Part shown: positions 17,346-27,781 of the stretch, piece by piece
Layout: each line of letters opens with the position of its first letter
Position numbering within the stretch: position 1 is the stretch's first letter
From: Chitinophagaceae bacterium
GTDB taxonomy: Bacteria > Bacteroidota > Bacteroidia > Chitinophagales > Chitinophagaceae
Assembly (NCBI GenBank): GCA_016787135.1
Contig: JAEUVK010000022.1
Coordinates: forward strand, 1 to 64,000
DNA length: 64,000 nt
Direction of reading: 5' to 3'
Made by a program: the position numbers and the translations under genes
Notes under the pieces: model-generated
What the model saw: only the letters and a program-made list of their open reading frames with translations
Databases searched by the model: none
What the model was told of the DNA's origin: nothing

Positions 17346-20222
17346 TTAATTCACCCGTACATCCTGCATTCTTCGCTCCATCATCCTCGGCATTCCCGGC
17401 ATCATAGGTTGCTGCTGGTTTCTTCCTCCCATCCTGTTAAGGTTATACAACAGGCTTACCATGAAGTAGCGGCGCAGCACCATACTTCTCGTATCCAGTA
17501 TATAGTTATCCGAAACCGTACGGCTGATACTCTGGTTTTGGTTCAGGATATCATTCACTGAAAGACGTATCTCTCCATTCTTCTTTTTGAATACCTGCTT
17601 GCGCAGGCTGGCATTCCATAAAGGCACATTAAGATTATAGCCTTCTGCCCTGCCGGTATTGAAATAATAATCAAAATCAGACGAAAGAATAAAATTCTTT
17701 GGCAGGTTGTATGAAAAGTCTAACGAATAAGTATGGGTATAATAATCGTCGTTCAGGTTGGTGCTTTTGGATGAAGTGATTTTATTATAAGCAATGTTCG
17801 CCCTTACCCCTATATCAAATTTTTCTTTATTCAGGTTGACACCGGCACCCTGCGCTACTGCAAAAGTGTTGGTATTATTCTTTACCCGCTGCACCAGGCT
17901 CACATCTCTTGAATAGGAAAGGTTATTACTGAAGTTCACACTCGATCCCTTCAGCTTAGGATTTTTAAAAGGAATACCCAGTGTCAGAAAAGAAGATGCC
18001 CTGAAAGCTCCATTGATGTTGGCATATGTTGTCCGCTGCACCGGGCCCTGTGTAGTAATGTCACTGACGATCTTGTTACTGGTTGTACTGAAATTCAGGT
18101 TAGCAGCCATATACCGGTAAGTGAGGATATTGAATGTATTAAAATTCAGATTGGCATTATGCGTGAATTCCTGTTTCAGGTTTTGGTTGCCGATTCTGAT
18201 ATTGAATGTATCTGTAGCATCTGGCACATTCTGTAATTGCGAGATGGTCGGCTGGTTGGTTCTCCCGTTATAACTGAAACGGAGGTTCTTATTGCGGCTG
18301 GGTGTATAGTTGAAATTAGCAGTAGGGAAGTAATTGGTATAGGTCGCTTTTGTATTGACGATAGAATCGGCCCCTGCATTGGTCTTTCTTGTACTGGTAT
18401 TATCTAAAGTGGAGCGTTGCATGGCCACACCCAGCTGATAATTGTATTTTTTATTCTGCACCCGGAAATTGGTTCCTAGCCTGTGTGCTTTGAAATCATT
18501 GACAAAGTCATTGGTCAGCAAATAATTCGGATCGTCATACTTAAAGGAAAGCGGGTCGTAGTTATAAGTGACCTTATCTGACGTATTATGATTCAGTGTA
18601 TAGGCATAGTTGAACTCGACCAGTTTATTCAGCCCGATCGGTTCAGTATAAGAAGTACTGACCACATTATTATGCGTATGCGTGGTCTGGTTATTCTGCT
18701 GGTTCTGCCTGATCTCCCTTTTTAATGTGCCGGTTGTATCGTAGTAATTGCTATTGGTGATGTTAAGCCCGCTGCTTTCACTTTGCCCGTAGGTATTTGA
18801 CCAGCCAAGTGTAAAGGTCCTTCCGGTCTTTTTGAATTTTTTACGGTACAACAGATTATTGTTCCAGTTGATGCCATCCCTTTCATTTGTATTCATTCTC
18901 CTGGCCACAAGTGCAGGATAATCATAGCCGGGTATTACTACATTGGTAAAAGAAGTATCATCCCTGTAACTCTCTGAGTGCTGCACCGTGATACTCGGTG
19001 TATATAGAATAGAGCTTAATGAATCCAGTTGCGCTTCCACTCTGAAATTGACGCGGTGGTTCTGGTTCTTGTTATTGGTAAAAGTATTCCTGTCTTCATA
19101 AGCCACAGAGTCCGTATAAGATGTCTGACGGAATGTGCTTTGCTGCTGATTATTGTCTGTATTGGAAAAGAAATAGCTTCCCGTTCCTTTTATCTTGCTG
19201 GTCCATTCATCGCTATAGTTAAGACCCGCAGAAAGCGATTTCAATATCCCTGTTGTCCCGCTACCACCGCCGCCTCCGAAACCGCCGCCGCGTCCACCAC
19301 TCATTTGCATGCCACCGCCGCCACTACTAAAACCACTGAACCCACCCATCGAGCTAATGACATCAGAAAAAGAAAAACCCTGTTTATTGATGTTATTTGT
19401 ATTAAATAAAAGCGATATACGCTGCGGGCCATTGAATTTATTTACACTGAGATTGCCTTCATATCTACCCTGGTCGCCATAACTTGCCATCGCCCTGCCG
19501 AAGTATCCTTTATTGCGATCCTTCTTCAGTTTGATGTTCATGGTTTTGGTGCGGCTGCCATCATCTACTTTGGTGAATTTGGCCTGGTCGCTCATGTCAT
19601 CATACACCTGAATGCTCTCCACCATATCCGCTGTTAAGTTCTTCGTTGCAAGCTTGGGGTCGTTGCCAAAGAACTCTTTGCCATCTACGTATATCTTCTG
19701 CACCTGCTCACCCTGTGTCTTTACATTACCTTCTTTATCCACTTCCACACCGGGCAGTTTTTTCATCAGGTCTTCTACGGTGGCATTCGGCGCTGTCTTA
19801 AAACCGCTGGCATTGAATTGTGTGGTATCTCCCTTTACCACAATTGGTGCTTCATTGGTAACCGTTACACCGCCGAGAACTTTATAGTCTTTGGCGGGAG
19901 TAACATCACCCAAGTCAATAACTTTTTTATCAGCAATAAGCACAATACTTTTTCTGAATGTTTCATAAGCCTGGTGAGAGATCACTAATTGATAATTGCC
20001 GTTTTCAATTCCTTTTATTTCAAAGAACCCCTGTTTATTGCTGAGTGTAAAAGTGATGAGAGAAGAGTCTTTTGCGGTGAGAAGAGAAATTGTAGCGTCG
20101 GCTATTACCTGTTTGGAAGCGGTGTCCACTAATCTTCCTTTGATATTACCATCGGCCTTTTGCGCCATGACAGTACAGGACGCCACCAGAATAAAAGCCA
20201 ACAACGCATAGAACTTTCTCAT
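17346..20222 (-). CDS. Second outer-membrane beta-barrel protein, TonB-receptor-like paralogue
   Basis: Same order of parts as the protein at 13437-16259: signal peptide from ATG 20222 ([21 protein letters not shown]), regulatory-like sandwich with [17 protein letters not shown], plug with [19 protein letters not shown] and [18 protein letters not shown], a glycine-rich linker, then barrel ending near [20 protein letters not shown], an unusual Gln/Met/Pro-rich tail not seen in the paralogue. The longer frame reaching 20297 adds 25 residues before MRKF that do not look like a leader. Unlike the paralogue it has no TTAAC triplet upstream, so the two are probably regulated differently. Substrate unknown. 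Confidence 0.88.
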   Translation of the reverse strand: MRKFYALLAFILVASCTVMAQKADGNIKGRLVDTASKQVIADATISLLTAKDSSLITFTLSNKQGFFEIKGIENGNYQLVISHQAYETFRKSIVLIADKKVIDLGDVTPAKDYKVLGGVTVTNEAPIVVKGDTTQFNASGFKTAPNATVEDLMKKLPGVEVDKEGNVKTQGEQVQKIYVDGKEFFGNDPKLATKNLTADMVESIQVYDDMSDQAKFTKVDDGSRTKTMNIKLKKDRNKGYFGRAMASYGDQGRYEGNLSVNKFNGPQRISLLFNTNNINKQGFSFSDVISSMGGFSGFSSGGGGMQMSGGRGGGFGGGGGSGTTGILKSLSAGLNYSDEWTSKIKGTGSYFFSNTDNNQQQSTFRQTSYTDSVAYEDRNTFTNNKNQNHRVNFRVEAQLDSLSSILYTPSITVQHSESYRDDTSFTNVVIPGYDYPALVARRMNTNERDGINWNNNLLYRKKFKKTGRTFTLGWSNTYGQSESSGLNITNSNYYDTTGTLKREIRQNQQNNQTTHTHNNVVSTSYTEPIGLNKLVEFNYAYTLNHNTSDKVTYNYDPLSFKYDDPNYLLTNDFVNDFKAHRLGTNFRVQNKKYNYQLGVAMQRSTLDNTSTRKTNAGADSIVNTKATYTNYFPTANFNYTPSRNKNLRFSYNGRTNQPTISQLQNVPDATDTFNIRIGNQNLKQEFTHNANLNFNTFNILTYRYMAANLNFSTTSNKIVSDITTQGPVQRTTYANINGAFRASSFLTLGIPFKNPKLKGSSVNFSNNLSYSRDVSLVQRVKNNTNTFAVAQGAGVNLNKEKFDIGVRANIAYNKITSSKSTNLNDDYYTHTYSLDFSYNLPKNFILSSDFDYYFNTGRAEGYNLNVPLWNASLRKQVFKKKNGEIRLSVNDILNQNQSISRTVSDNYILDTRSMVLRRYFMVSLLYNLNRMGGRNQQQPMMPGMPRMMERRMQDVRVN

Positions 20223-20373
20223 AAGCGGTGAAATGTGTACGAATTTAGACGTATTAAAGCGGAATAACCTGCTGTGCTGCGTTAAAATTGCCTGCAAAAT
20301 GGATGAGCTGCAAAAAAGAATAGATGAGCGAGCAGGTTGTCGGTAAATACCCGGACAGAAATAATAGCTGTTC

Positions 20374-22260
20374 CTATTGTTTTACAAACCTTAGCTTCTC
20401 GTTGATCTCTCCGCCATTGATTGAAATGGTATAAATACCGGCCGTCAATATTTCTGTTTCAACCGGCACCTTATTGCTCCCTTCATTTATCACAATACTC
20501 CTTTGCTGAATTGTTCTACCGCCTTGGTCAATAATACTGCAGGTAAGATTCCCTTTTTTCCTTGCCGCTATCACCAGCATGGTATTTTCTGAAACAGGAT
20601 TGGGGTATAACATTATAAGAGACTGTGCGTGGCCTATATAAATAGCAATGATCCTGGAGAAAGTGAATTTACCATCAAGATCCGTCATTTTAAGGCGGTA
20701 ACGAACTGAAGGCGCCCCGGATAAAGTAACGCCGGCATCTGTATATTGATACTGTCTTGTGATAGTGGAGTTACCAGCGGCTGTTACACTCACCGCTTTC
20801 TCAAAATTGTTTCCGTTCAGGCTTCTCTCAATGTCAAAATGTGATGTATTATGCTCAGCCAGCGTTTTCCACTTCAGTACTACATCATGCCCTGTCAGCA
20901 CTCCTTTAAAATCAACCATCGTAAGAGGAAGGCCGCCAACGGATGTATTGAGATTGGCCATCCACAGTTCACGTCCATGTGTGTTATCGGTCGCTACTAT
21001 GAATACCTTTGAACTGGTCAATAAAATATCGGAAGGATTGCTGCCGCCTGTATTAGCAATACTTTGTACCATTACGGTACCTGCTGCAGTGCCGTCACTT
21101 TTCCAGAGTTCCCTGTCAGCGAACGGGCCTGTTCCCTTCCAGGCACTGAAATAAACCATCCCGTTAATGTTGGTCATATATTCCGGACTGATATCTTTTA
21201 CCCTCCTTGTACCTGCTACAGTACCATCGCTTATCCAGAGCTTATAGCCGTTTCCTTCATCTGTTTTAAAAAAGAGTGTGTTTTGAATATTGATAAAACT
21301 GTTCGGGTTACCCGATGCAGTGCCCATCCTGGTATCTTTCAGCATGACAGTTCCTGCATTCGTTCCATCACTTTTCCAGAGTTCAGCGCCTTCCGTACTG
21401 TTCTTTCCCTGGAAATAAAGGGTATCATTAAGCACGCAGAGTTCTTTCGGATAGATCAGGTTTTTGACCTGCACGGTGCCGGCTTCTGTACCATCACTTT
21501 TCCAGAGTGCTGAAACCGGGTTGCCTGCCGCAAAAAAAAGAGTTCCGTTCGCAGGTACGAGGCTTTCAACGACAACATTATTCACAACAGGATATATGTC
21601 CTTCACCATTATTGTACCAGCTTCGGTACCGGTGCTTTTCCAGAGATCATACCCAGAATGAATTCCGTCAGTAGCACTGAAAAACAGCACGTCGTTCATG
21701 ACGACCAGATTTTGCGGGTTACCGTTACCGCTACCCGGGTTAATGTCTTTTACCAATACAGTTCCCGCTTCTGTACCGTTCGTCTTCCATAATTCTTCAC
21801 CGTGTATTCCGTCATGGGCTGTAAAATACAGGGTGCTGTTATTTGCTTTTAATTCTGATATCATGCCGTGTGCTGCACCGGGGTTAATGTCTTTTACCAA
21901 TACAGTTCCTGCTTCCGTACCGTCAGTCTTCCATAATTCTTCACCATGTGTGCCGTCATTGGCCATAAAATAAACCGTCCCATTTACATACACCATACCT
22001 GCAGGGCTGCCTGAAACCGATCCGGGAAAAATATCTTTTATCATCACCGTGCCTGCTGCAGTTCCATCGCTTTTCCAAAGTTCGTCGCCATGTGCGCCAT
22101 CATTTGCGCTGAAAATAACAGCTCCGTTAAAACCAACAAGGTTTCCTGAATTGGAGGAGCCTATTCCCGGCTTGATATCTTTTACGAAATAAAATGTTTG
22201 CGCAGTTGAAACAAAAGCAGTCAGAAATAGTGTAGGTATAATAATATAAAACTTTCTCAT
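20374..22260 (-). CDS. T9SS-secreted ELWxxDGTxxGT-repeat protein
   Basis: 628 residues. Signal peptide [21 protein letters not shown], then eight repeats of ~45-50 residues built on [18 protein letters not shown] (the first letter varies: ELW, DLW, ALW, KLW) up to ~residue 400, with a ninth degenerate ELWMANLN. Each repeat also carries a hydrophobic strand ending LFFSA or VYFMAN. After a fibronectin-like segment ([19 protein letters not shown]) comes a C-terminal sorting domain ([11 protein letters not shown] ... [10 protein letters not shown] ... KLRFVKQ) typical of T9SS type A. The repeats are likely to fold as a beta-propeller on the cell surface. Ligand unknown. Confidence 0.9.
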   Translation of the reverse strand: MRKFYIIIPTLFLTAFVSTAQTFYFVKDIKPGIGSSNSGNLVGFNGAVIFSANDGAHGDELWKSDGTAAGTVMIKDIFPGSVSGSPAGMVYVNGTVYFMANDGTHGEELWKTDGTEAGTVLVKDINPGAAHGMISELKANNSTLYFTAHDGIHGEELWKTNGTEAGTVLVKDINPGSGNGNPQNLVVMNDVLFFSATDGIHSGYDLWKSTGTEAGTIMVKDIYPVVNNVVVESLVPANGTLFFAAGNPVSALWKSDGTEAGTVQVKNLIYPKELCVLNDTLYFQGKNSTEGAELWKSDGTNAGTVMLKDTRMGTASGNPNSFINIQNTLFFKTDEGNGYKLWISDGTVAGTRRVKDISPEYMTNINGMVYFSAWKGTGPFADRELWKSDGTAAGTVMVQSIANTGGSNPSDILLTSSKVFIVATDNTHGRELWMANLNTSVGGLPLTMVDFKGVLTGHDVVLKWKTLAEHNTSHFDIERSLNGNNFEKAVSVTAAGNSTITRQYQYTDAGVTLSGAPSVRYRLKMTDLDGKFTFSRIIAIYIGHAQSLIMLYPNPVSENTMLVIAARKKGNLTCSIIDQGGRTIQQRSIVINEGSNKVPVETEILTAGIYTISINGGEINEKLRFVKQ

Positions 22261-22391
22261 AAACAGAATTAGTGATACAGCTCAAGGAAAGTCTTATCAA
22301 GCGTATTGGAGTCCGGGAACGAGGAAATAATACAGGAAATGAATTTTGGCAGAATGTTGTTATAACAACACACAACTAATATAGGCAAAAA

Positions 22392-22415
22392 AGCCTGAAC
22401 TACAAGGTTCAGGCT
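22392..22415 (-). terminator. Terminator of the SNF2 helicase gene
   Basis: AGCCTGAAC (22392-22400) pairs with GTTCAGGCT (22407-22415) around TACAAG. On the minus strand it is followed by six T (A22387-A22392 on plus). It is 23 bp past the helicase stop. Confidence 0.85.
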
Positions 22416-22438
22416 GATATATAATTCAAAGGTTAGTA

Positions 22439-25400
22439 TTAGCTAAACAGGTACTCTACATCTTCCCGTGTCAGCGACTTTACAAAACCGGTATCATCCG
22501 ATATAAGCTCCTTAGCCAGAATGCGTTTCTTCTCCTGTAGCTGTAATATCTTATCCTCAATGGTATCCTTACAGATCATCCGGTAGGCAAATATGTTCTT
22601 GGTTTGGCCGATACGGTGTGTACGGTCAATGGCCTGCTGTTCTACGGCTGGGTTCCACCAGGGGTCAACAATATAAACATAATCAGCAGCTGTCAGGTTC
22701 AGACCCACTCCCCCGGCTTTTAGTGAAATCAGGAATACCCTCACCTCATGATCATTCTGGAAACTCTGGATTGCCTTTTCACGGTCAGGAGCAGTTGTAC
22801 TTCCATCAAAATATTCATATTTGATCCCCAGTTCATCCATTTTTGCCCTGATCAGTGCCAGCATACCAAGGAATTGGGAAAATACCAAAGCCTTATGATC
22901 GCCGATATTCTCTACAATTTCTCTTGCCAGTTCATCCAGCTTGATAGAATGGTTCCCGAACTTTTCTTCTTCATTGAGAATGGCGGGGGAATCACATATC
23001 TGCCGAAGTTTCATCAAGCCCTGCAAGATAGTAAGCTGTGATCGCTGAATACCCTGCTCCTGTATGGTACCGAGTATTTTATCCCGGTAATCATTCCTAT
23101 AGGCATCATAGATCTTCCGTTGTTCATCCTCCATTTCACACCAGAGGATCATCTCCTGTTTTTCAGGAAGATCTTTCGCCACCTGTTCTTTTGTCCGGCG
23201 GAGAATGAACGGGTATAATATTTTTCGCAAATGGTCTTTCCGGTCTGCCTCACCAAACTTATCAATAGGTATGGCAAATTCCTGCCGGAAAAACTCCATT
23301 GTTCCGAGCATACCCGGGTTCAGAAAATTCATTTGAGCAAAAACATCAAATGTATTATTCTGCAGTGGCGTACCACTCATACACAAGCGATGTTTGGCAT
23401 TCAGCAGGCAGGCGGCCTTTGTTACTTTGCTTGCCGGGTTCTTGATGGCCTGCGATTCATCCAGTATCACATAATCAAAATCCACGCTCATCAACAGTTT
23501 AATATCGCTGCGTAGCGTGCCATACGTAGTAATGGTCACGTCATGATCCACCAGCTCTTCTTTCACCCTTGTTCTTACTGGTCCGTGGTGTATCCTGTAT
23601 GTAAGTTTAGGCGTGAACTTTTTTATCTCATTTTCCCAGTTATAGATAAGTGTGGTAGGGCAAACAACCAAAGCCTTTAATTTTCCATGCTCATTTCTAT
23701 AATGATCAAGGAAAGATAATGCCTGCACCGTTTTACCCAAACCCATATCATCGGCCAGTATACCCCCCCATTTGATCTCCCGCAGATAATTCAGCCATTG
23801 ATAGCCGGCAACCTGGTAAGGACGCAATATCATCTTCAGGTGATACGGCGGTTCGATCTCTTTTATCTGGTTAAAATTGCGAAGGTTCGCATATTTCTCT
23901 TCCAACTGAACAGAAAGCTCTTCTTCATCCCTGCTCTCATATAATTCATCCACCACGCTCAGGTGATAGCGGGAAAGTTTCAGATTATTACTATTCCCCT
24001 CGCCCACTCTAAATAATAGTGAATATTTTTTCAGCCACTCTTCCGGCAAAATGCCCAGTGTGCCGTCATTCAACTGAACAAACTGCTGCTTATTGGCCAA
24101 TGCTCTTTTTACTTCGGCCACTGTTACTTTCTGATCGCCGAATACGATATCAATTTTCGCATCAAACCAATCGGTATTGCTGCTGATAAATATTTTTGTC
24201 TGCGGCTTTGCTGTATTGAACCGGAAATTTTTGAGTGCTTCAAAACCAAACACCGGTGTTTTCATCTCCTTCATCGCATCCACAAACAAAAAGAACCAGT
24301 TGTTCTTCAATACATCCGTTCCTTTGAGCGCCAGTGATCCTGTTTCTTCATTGATGATAAAATTGGAGTGAAGGTTATTCAGCTTATCAACAAATATTTT
24401 TTCTGATTCGCGGTCACGGTGAACGATCATCACTTTATCCCCCTGCGGTACGATAATTTCGTCACGATCTCTTGTTTTTGTCTCATAGCCTTTATACAAA
24501 AACGATGGCTGAAATACGAGGTAATCTCCTTTTTCAACAAGGAACAACTTCACTTCTGGTTCACCTGCTTTTACTTCATTGACCAACGCTTTGTCAAAAT
24601 CAACTTTATGTTCTTTGGTCAGCGGAAGCACAAAATTATTCAACGTTTGGGTCCACTTGTCTTCCGGCACTGTCATTTTACCTGTCTCCAGAAATTTCTC
24701 TACCAGATGTATCACTTCATTATTCTTCCACAAATGCATCTGGTGATTGTATAAGAAGAACAAAGGGCCCGGGCTCTCATTATCTCCAAGGTCATATTCC
24801 ATACTACCTGCCTGCACCCGGCAGGAAATGGTATAATGGGAATTCTTCTTAACTGTAAAATGCGGCTTTGCTTCTTCTGATGTTAATTGCAGGGGTTCAA
24901 GATTGCTTGTTTTGAACGCTTTTCCCTGCGGCAATAAAAACACCAGTTTATTAGTGGATGAATCTGCAAAGACCTTTTTAAGTTTCGGTAAAAGGTATTC
25001 TGCCATCAGCTCTTTTGTTTCTCCCGGCAGGTCATCTTCTTCCTGATGAATGATATTTTCCCAGATACCGGAGAAAGGGGAGTTGCGGCTGATATATTTG
25101 TTGATCTCTGATTCCTGCAATTTACGCAAAGCAGTTAGAAGATTCTTATCTTCCTCAGATAACCTGTCTGTTTCGACGTAACGGCTGATATCTATTTTTT
25201 CTGTTTTCCCAATAAAAGCATCACCGTCGTCGCTAACCTCTCCGAGAATTACATCAACAGTAAAATGAGGATAGCTTTTCTTATTGAAATTAAAAACAAC
25301 TCCGAGTTTATGCGATGGCTTTGCTGTTTCCTCTTCTGCTACTTCTGGCTCTTCCTGTACTTTTTGCTGAGGTAGAAGAACAGGCCTTGGCGTATATGTA

Positions 25401-26206
25401 TTGGCAACCGGCACTGCCACTCTTTTGATGCTGGCATCAAGGACTCGAAGAAAAGGCTTACCCTCTTTATATACAAACTCAAACTTCCCCTTTAGGTCGT
25501 CGCTTAAAGAGTAGCCGTATGCTTCCAGCAGCTTATTCTTTTCTTTGTCCCAGTTCCGGATGCTGTCAAAATAATTAGCTCCGTGTGTATGCAGTAATTG
25601 AAGAAATACGATCACTTTAGGCAAACACAACACATGATCGGCATCATCATAATCACAGCTGGTATCAAAATTCCTTTCCTCATTTTTGCGGATGATAACA
25701 TTGTAGGTCTGGCCATGCAGGGTCACAGAAGCCTTTACCATTTCATTTTCCGCATATTCTATACCTGCCTTATGTGTCCTGAGATATGTTTCTGCATCCT
25801 GAAAAGTTTCCTGTGATGAAAGCAACCGCAGCGTTTTAAGATCTATTGTTTTCATCTTTGCTACCGTATGCCGCTGATCATATTTCACATCGTCCGACTG
25901 CAAATGACCACGGTCCAGCATTTCCTGCAACTGGAACAATGAAGCCGATTCGTGACGGCAGATATCGCCAAGATTATAGGGGCAGGTACAACGAAGCGAA
26001 AGTGATTTAGGGTCTTTGAACTTCTGGATATACACTTTGTAAAAAGTAGAATAGATGTCGTCCTTTACACGAAATACAGCAGAGCCAAAAAGATCATCAT
26101 ATTCTACCAGTTCCACAAAACCGATGGCATGTATCTTCTTTCCACGACGGATCACTTCATCAGTTCCATGGGTATAAACATACTTAATAAGGTGCGGTAA
26201 CGCCAT
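22439..26206 (-). CDS. SNF2/RapA-like ATPase with N-terminal SWIM zinc finger
   Basis: 1255 residues. SWIM finger near 70-90 (CTC...GDICRH, the CxC-xn-CxH pattern), ~700 residues of poorly conserved DNA- or protein-binding region, then the SNF2 ATPase: Walker A GGILADDMGLGKT (~815), the DEAH-type box VILDESQAIKN (~917), SGTPLQNN, the second lobe with VFSQFLGML, and motif VI QAIDRTHRIGQTK (~1195). Known of the family: dsDNA translocases that remodel DNA-protein complexes; SWIM-SNF2 proteins are common in Bacteroidota and Firmicutes, and a few occur in defence loci. No defence partner gene is adjacent, so a housekeeping role is the default. Confidence 0.93.
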   Translation of the reverse strand: MALPHLIKYVYTHGTDEVIRRGKKIHAIGFVELVEYDDLFGSAVFRVKDDIYSTFYKVYIQKFKDPKSLSLRCTCPYNLGDICRHESASLFQLQEMLDRGHLQSDDVKYDQRHTVAKMKTIDLKTLRLLSSQETFQDAETYLRTHKAGIEYAENEMVKASVTLHGQTYNVIIRKNEERNFDTSCDYDDADHVLCLPKVIVFLQLLHTHGANYFDSIRNWDKEKNKLLEAYGYSLSDDLKGKFEFVYKEGKPFLRVLDASIKRVAVPVANTYTPRPVLLPQQKVQEEPEVAEEETAKPSHKLGVVFNFNKKSYPHFTVDVILGEVSDDGDAFIGKTEKIDISRYVETDRLSEEDKNLLTALRKLQESEINKYISRNSPFSGIWENIIHQEEDDLPGETKELMAEYLLPKLKKVFADSSTNKLVFLLPQGKAFKTSNLEPLQLTSEEAKPHFTVKKNSHYTISCRVQAGSMEYDLGDNESPGPLFFLYNHQMHLWKNNEVIHLVEKFLETGKMTVPEDKWTQTLNNFVLPLTKEHKVDFDKALVNEVKAGEPEVKLFLVEKGDYLVFQPSFLYKGYETKTRDRDEIIVPQGDKVMIVHRDRESEKIFVDKLNNLHSNFIINEETGSLALKGTDVLKNNWFFLFVDAMKEMKTPVFGFEALKNFRFNTAKPQTKIFISSNTDWFDAKIDIVFGDQKVTVAEVKRALANKQQFVQLNDGTLGILPEEWLKKYSLLFRVGEGNSNNLKLSRYHLSVVDELYESRDEEELSVQLEEKYANLRNFNQIKEIEPPYHLKMILRPYQVAGYQWLNYLREIKWGGILADDMGLGKTVQALSFLDHYRNEHGKLKALVVCPTTLIYNWENEIKKFTPKLTYRIHHGPVRTRVKEELVDHDVTITTYGTLRSDIKLLMSVDFDYVILDESQAIKNPASKVTKAACLLNAKHRLCMSGTPLQNNTFDVFAQMNFLNPGMLGTMEFFRQEFAIPIDKFGEADRKDHLRKILYPFILRRTKEQVAKDLPEKQEMILWCEMEDEQRKIYDAYRNDYRDKILGTIQEQGIQRSQLTILQGLMKLRQICDSPAILNEEEKFGNHSIKLDELAREIVENIGDHKALVFSQFLGMLALIRAKMDELGIKYEYFDGSTTAPDREKAIQSFQNDHEVRVFLISLKAGGVGLNLTAADYVYIVDPWWNPAVEQQAIDRTHRIGQTKNIFAYRMICKDTIEDKILQLQEKKRILAKELISDDTGFVKSLTREDVEYLFS

Positions 26207-26223
26207 AATGCTACTTCAATGGA

Positions 26224-26289
26224 CAATGGGCAATATGCAGCCGGCAAATTTCACATGCTCCCTATTGCCCATTGCTGATTGCATATTGC
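26224..26289. repeat. Inverted/tandem ATTGCCCATTGC-type intergenic repeat
   Basis: CAATGGGCAATATGCA (26224-26239) is repeated in reverse complement in two pieces, ATTGCCCATTG (26264-26274) and TGCATATTGC (26280-26289), within a stretch dominated by the word ATTGC and its complement. It lies just upstream of the SNF2 start. It resembles microrepeat tracts of Bacteroidota intergenic DNA; no function can be read from it. Confidence 0.5.
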
Positions 26290-26436
26290 TTATTAGTAAA
26301 AAGGGCAATCGGCAAAACTAAAGGAATAAGAACCGGATTTCCAGCGAAAAGGAAAGAAATAAAAAATAATTTTTAATACTGATCAGTGAAAGAAAAATGA
26401 AGTATCTTGGAAGGTTTTTCTTTCTGAAAAGAGGAT

Positions 26437-27165
26437 TCATTTTACCACCAGTTTTCCTTCTTTATAAAGAGGTAAAACATTCGCTCCATCTGATGCCAAA
26501 CAATAGCGGATATCTTTTTCGAGGCCAAAACCCATCAGCCGGTGATAGTGGGAAGCATCGTGTTTTTTCAGGAAGTCAAACAGATCTTTCTTTCCCTTTT
26601 CATACATAGTTTCTGCAAGATGAGATGAATCACAGTTAATAGCAAAATGTTTTCTCACTTTGCTGATAACGGCGCCTGCGAATAAAGTATCCTCCATGTT
26701 CACCCTATCCTTCCAGGCTGCGCAACCGAGAATAACATTCTGCTTCATTTCGATCAGATGATCACACACGGCAGAAAGATTAGGGAACGAACCGGTGATG
26801 ATCTCTTTGGCCCCTTTATCCAACGCCATATGCAGTAATCGTGTACCGTTGGTCGTAGTAAGAACCAATGTTCTTCCTTCAATGAATTCCCGGGGATATT
26901 CAAATGGTGAGTTACCATATTCAAGACCGTCAGCGATCTTGCCGTCTCTTTCTCCTGCCGTTACCCCTTCGATCTGCCTGCCAATCTCGATACAGCGTGC
27001 CACACTATCAACAGGAATGACAGATCTTGCCCCGTTATACAAGGCGGTTGTAATAGTTGAAGTAGCCCTTAATACATCAATGATCACAACAATGCTGTTG
27101 CTGACATCGTACAAATGCAAAAGGGTTGGGGAGAGGGACGTATGTAAAGTGGGCTTGTTTTCCAT
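26437..27165 (-). CDS. comB: 2-phosphosulfolactate phosphatase (ComB family)
   Basis: 242 residues, close to the family's length. Seen: IVVIIDVLRATSTITTAL at the N-terminus (catalytic Asp and Arg), GERDGKIADGLEYGNSP, LTTTNGTRLLH and GCAAWKDRVNMEDTLFAGA, all family landmarks. The enzyme dephosphorylates 2-phosphosulfolactate, a coenzyme M precursor in archaea; in Bacteroidota the substrate is more probably a sulfolactate-type or sulfonolipid-related metabolite, which is inference. The promoter element at 27180 precedes it; the SRPBCC gene upstream is 63 bp away. Confidence 0.9.
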   Translation of the reverse strand: MENKPTLHTSLSPTLLHLYDVSNSIVVIIDVLRATSTITTALYNGARSVIPVDSVARCIEIGRQIEGVTAGERDGKIADGLEYGNSPFEYPREFIEGRTLVLTTTNGTRLLHMALDKGAKEIITGSFPNLSAVCDHLIEMKQNVILGCAAWKDRVNMEDTLFAGAVISKVRKHFAINCDSSHLAETMYEKGKKDLFDFLKKHDASHYHRLMGFGLEKDIRYCLASDGANVLPLYKEGKLVVK

Positions 27166-27179
27166 GCTGCTTCAGGCAG

Positions 27180-27187
27180 CAAAAATA
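27180..27187 (-). promoter_or_regulatory. -7 promoter element of comB
   Basis: On the minus strand TATTTTTG matches TAnnTTTG, ending 15 bp before the comB ATG. No -33 match is visible. Confidence 0.35.
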
Positions 27188-27228
27188 ATGGAACAAAATT
27201 TAATGGGTAAGCATAATGTACTGATCGG

Positions 27229-27705
27229 TCATTTCATCAGCAGCTTTTTCCATTTCTCGCTTTCCGCATACTCCTTGATAATCTTATTCCGCTGTTCGAT
27301 CAGGCCACGCATATACCGGGTAAAGTAAAGAACGTTGAACCATTTGCCTACGGCGCCATAAGGGGTCTCAAAATAAATAAGATCTATCATGATAGTGCCG
27401 TTATCACAAGGCTTGAAGTGATGCTCATGTTTCAGCATTTTAAAATCTCCCTGCGCCTGCTCATCAATGAACAATTTCGGTTTTATCATTTCCGTGATTT
27501 TTGAACGGAGCAGCCTTGTTTTAAAGAGATGTTTGGCTTTCCAGGTCACCGATTCATTTTTTTCAATCAGGCCAAAACGAATCCCGGCTACAGCCTCTTC
27601 CTTGTGTTTGGTCATAGATAGTTTATGCAGATCTATGTTCCTGCTCAGGTCAAATACCCTTTCAACAGGCGCTTCAATAAATGTTGTGAGATGAATAGTG
27701 GGCAT
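27229..27705 (-). CDS. SRPBCC (START-like) fold protein
   Basis: About 158 residues from ATG 27705 (MPTIHLTTFIEAPVERVFDL). A frame extends further up to 27948 but runs through the end of gcvT and carries non-coding-like text; ATG 27729 is a second option. Features: the opening beta strand and IEAPVERVFDLSRNIDLH, typical of polyketide-cyclase/START-like proteins; HKEEAVAGIRFGLIEKNESVTWKAKH in the sheet; and a long C-terminal helix (MRGLIEQRNKIIKEYAE). Known of the family: hydrophobic ligand-binding cavity; this subgroup is often labelled cell-division inhibitor without evidence. It follows gcvT and is possibly co-transcribed. Confidence 0.75.
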   Translation of the reverse strand: MPTIHLTTFIEAPVERVFDLSRNIDLHKLSMTKHKEEAVAGIRFGLIEKNESVTWKAKHLFKTRLLRSKITEMIKPKLFIDEQAQGDFKMLKHEHHFKPCDNGTIMIDLIYFETPYGAVGKWFNVLYFTRYMRGLIEQRNKIIKEYAESEKWKKLLMK

Positions 27706-27781
27706 GACAGTAAATGATCGCAGTTTCATGGTGGCGGATTTGCCGCTCTTTACAGCAAAAATTTTACCATAGTATGATTTA

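Noticed and set aside
22127..22375. 82-codon minus-strand frame upstream of the ELW-repeat gene
   Set aside because: It overlaps the start of the T9SS cargo gene in another frame and has shadow-like composition with no family.
22439..26206. SWIM/SNF2 helicase as a defence-system component
   Set aside because: Neighbours are housekeeping or envelope genes (comB, T9SS cargo); no methyltransferase, nuclease or DUF partner of known SNF2 defence systems is adjacent.
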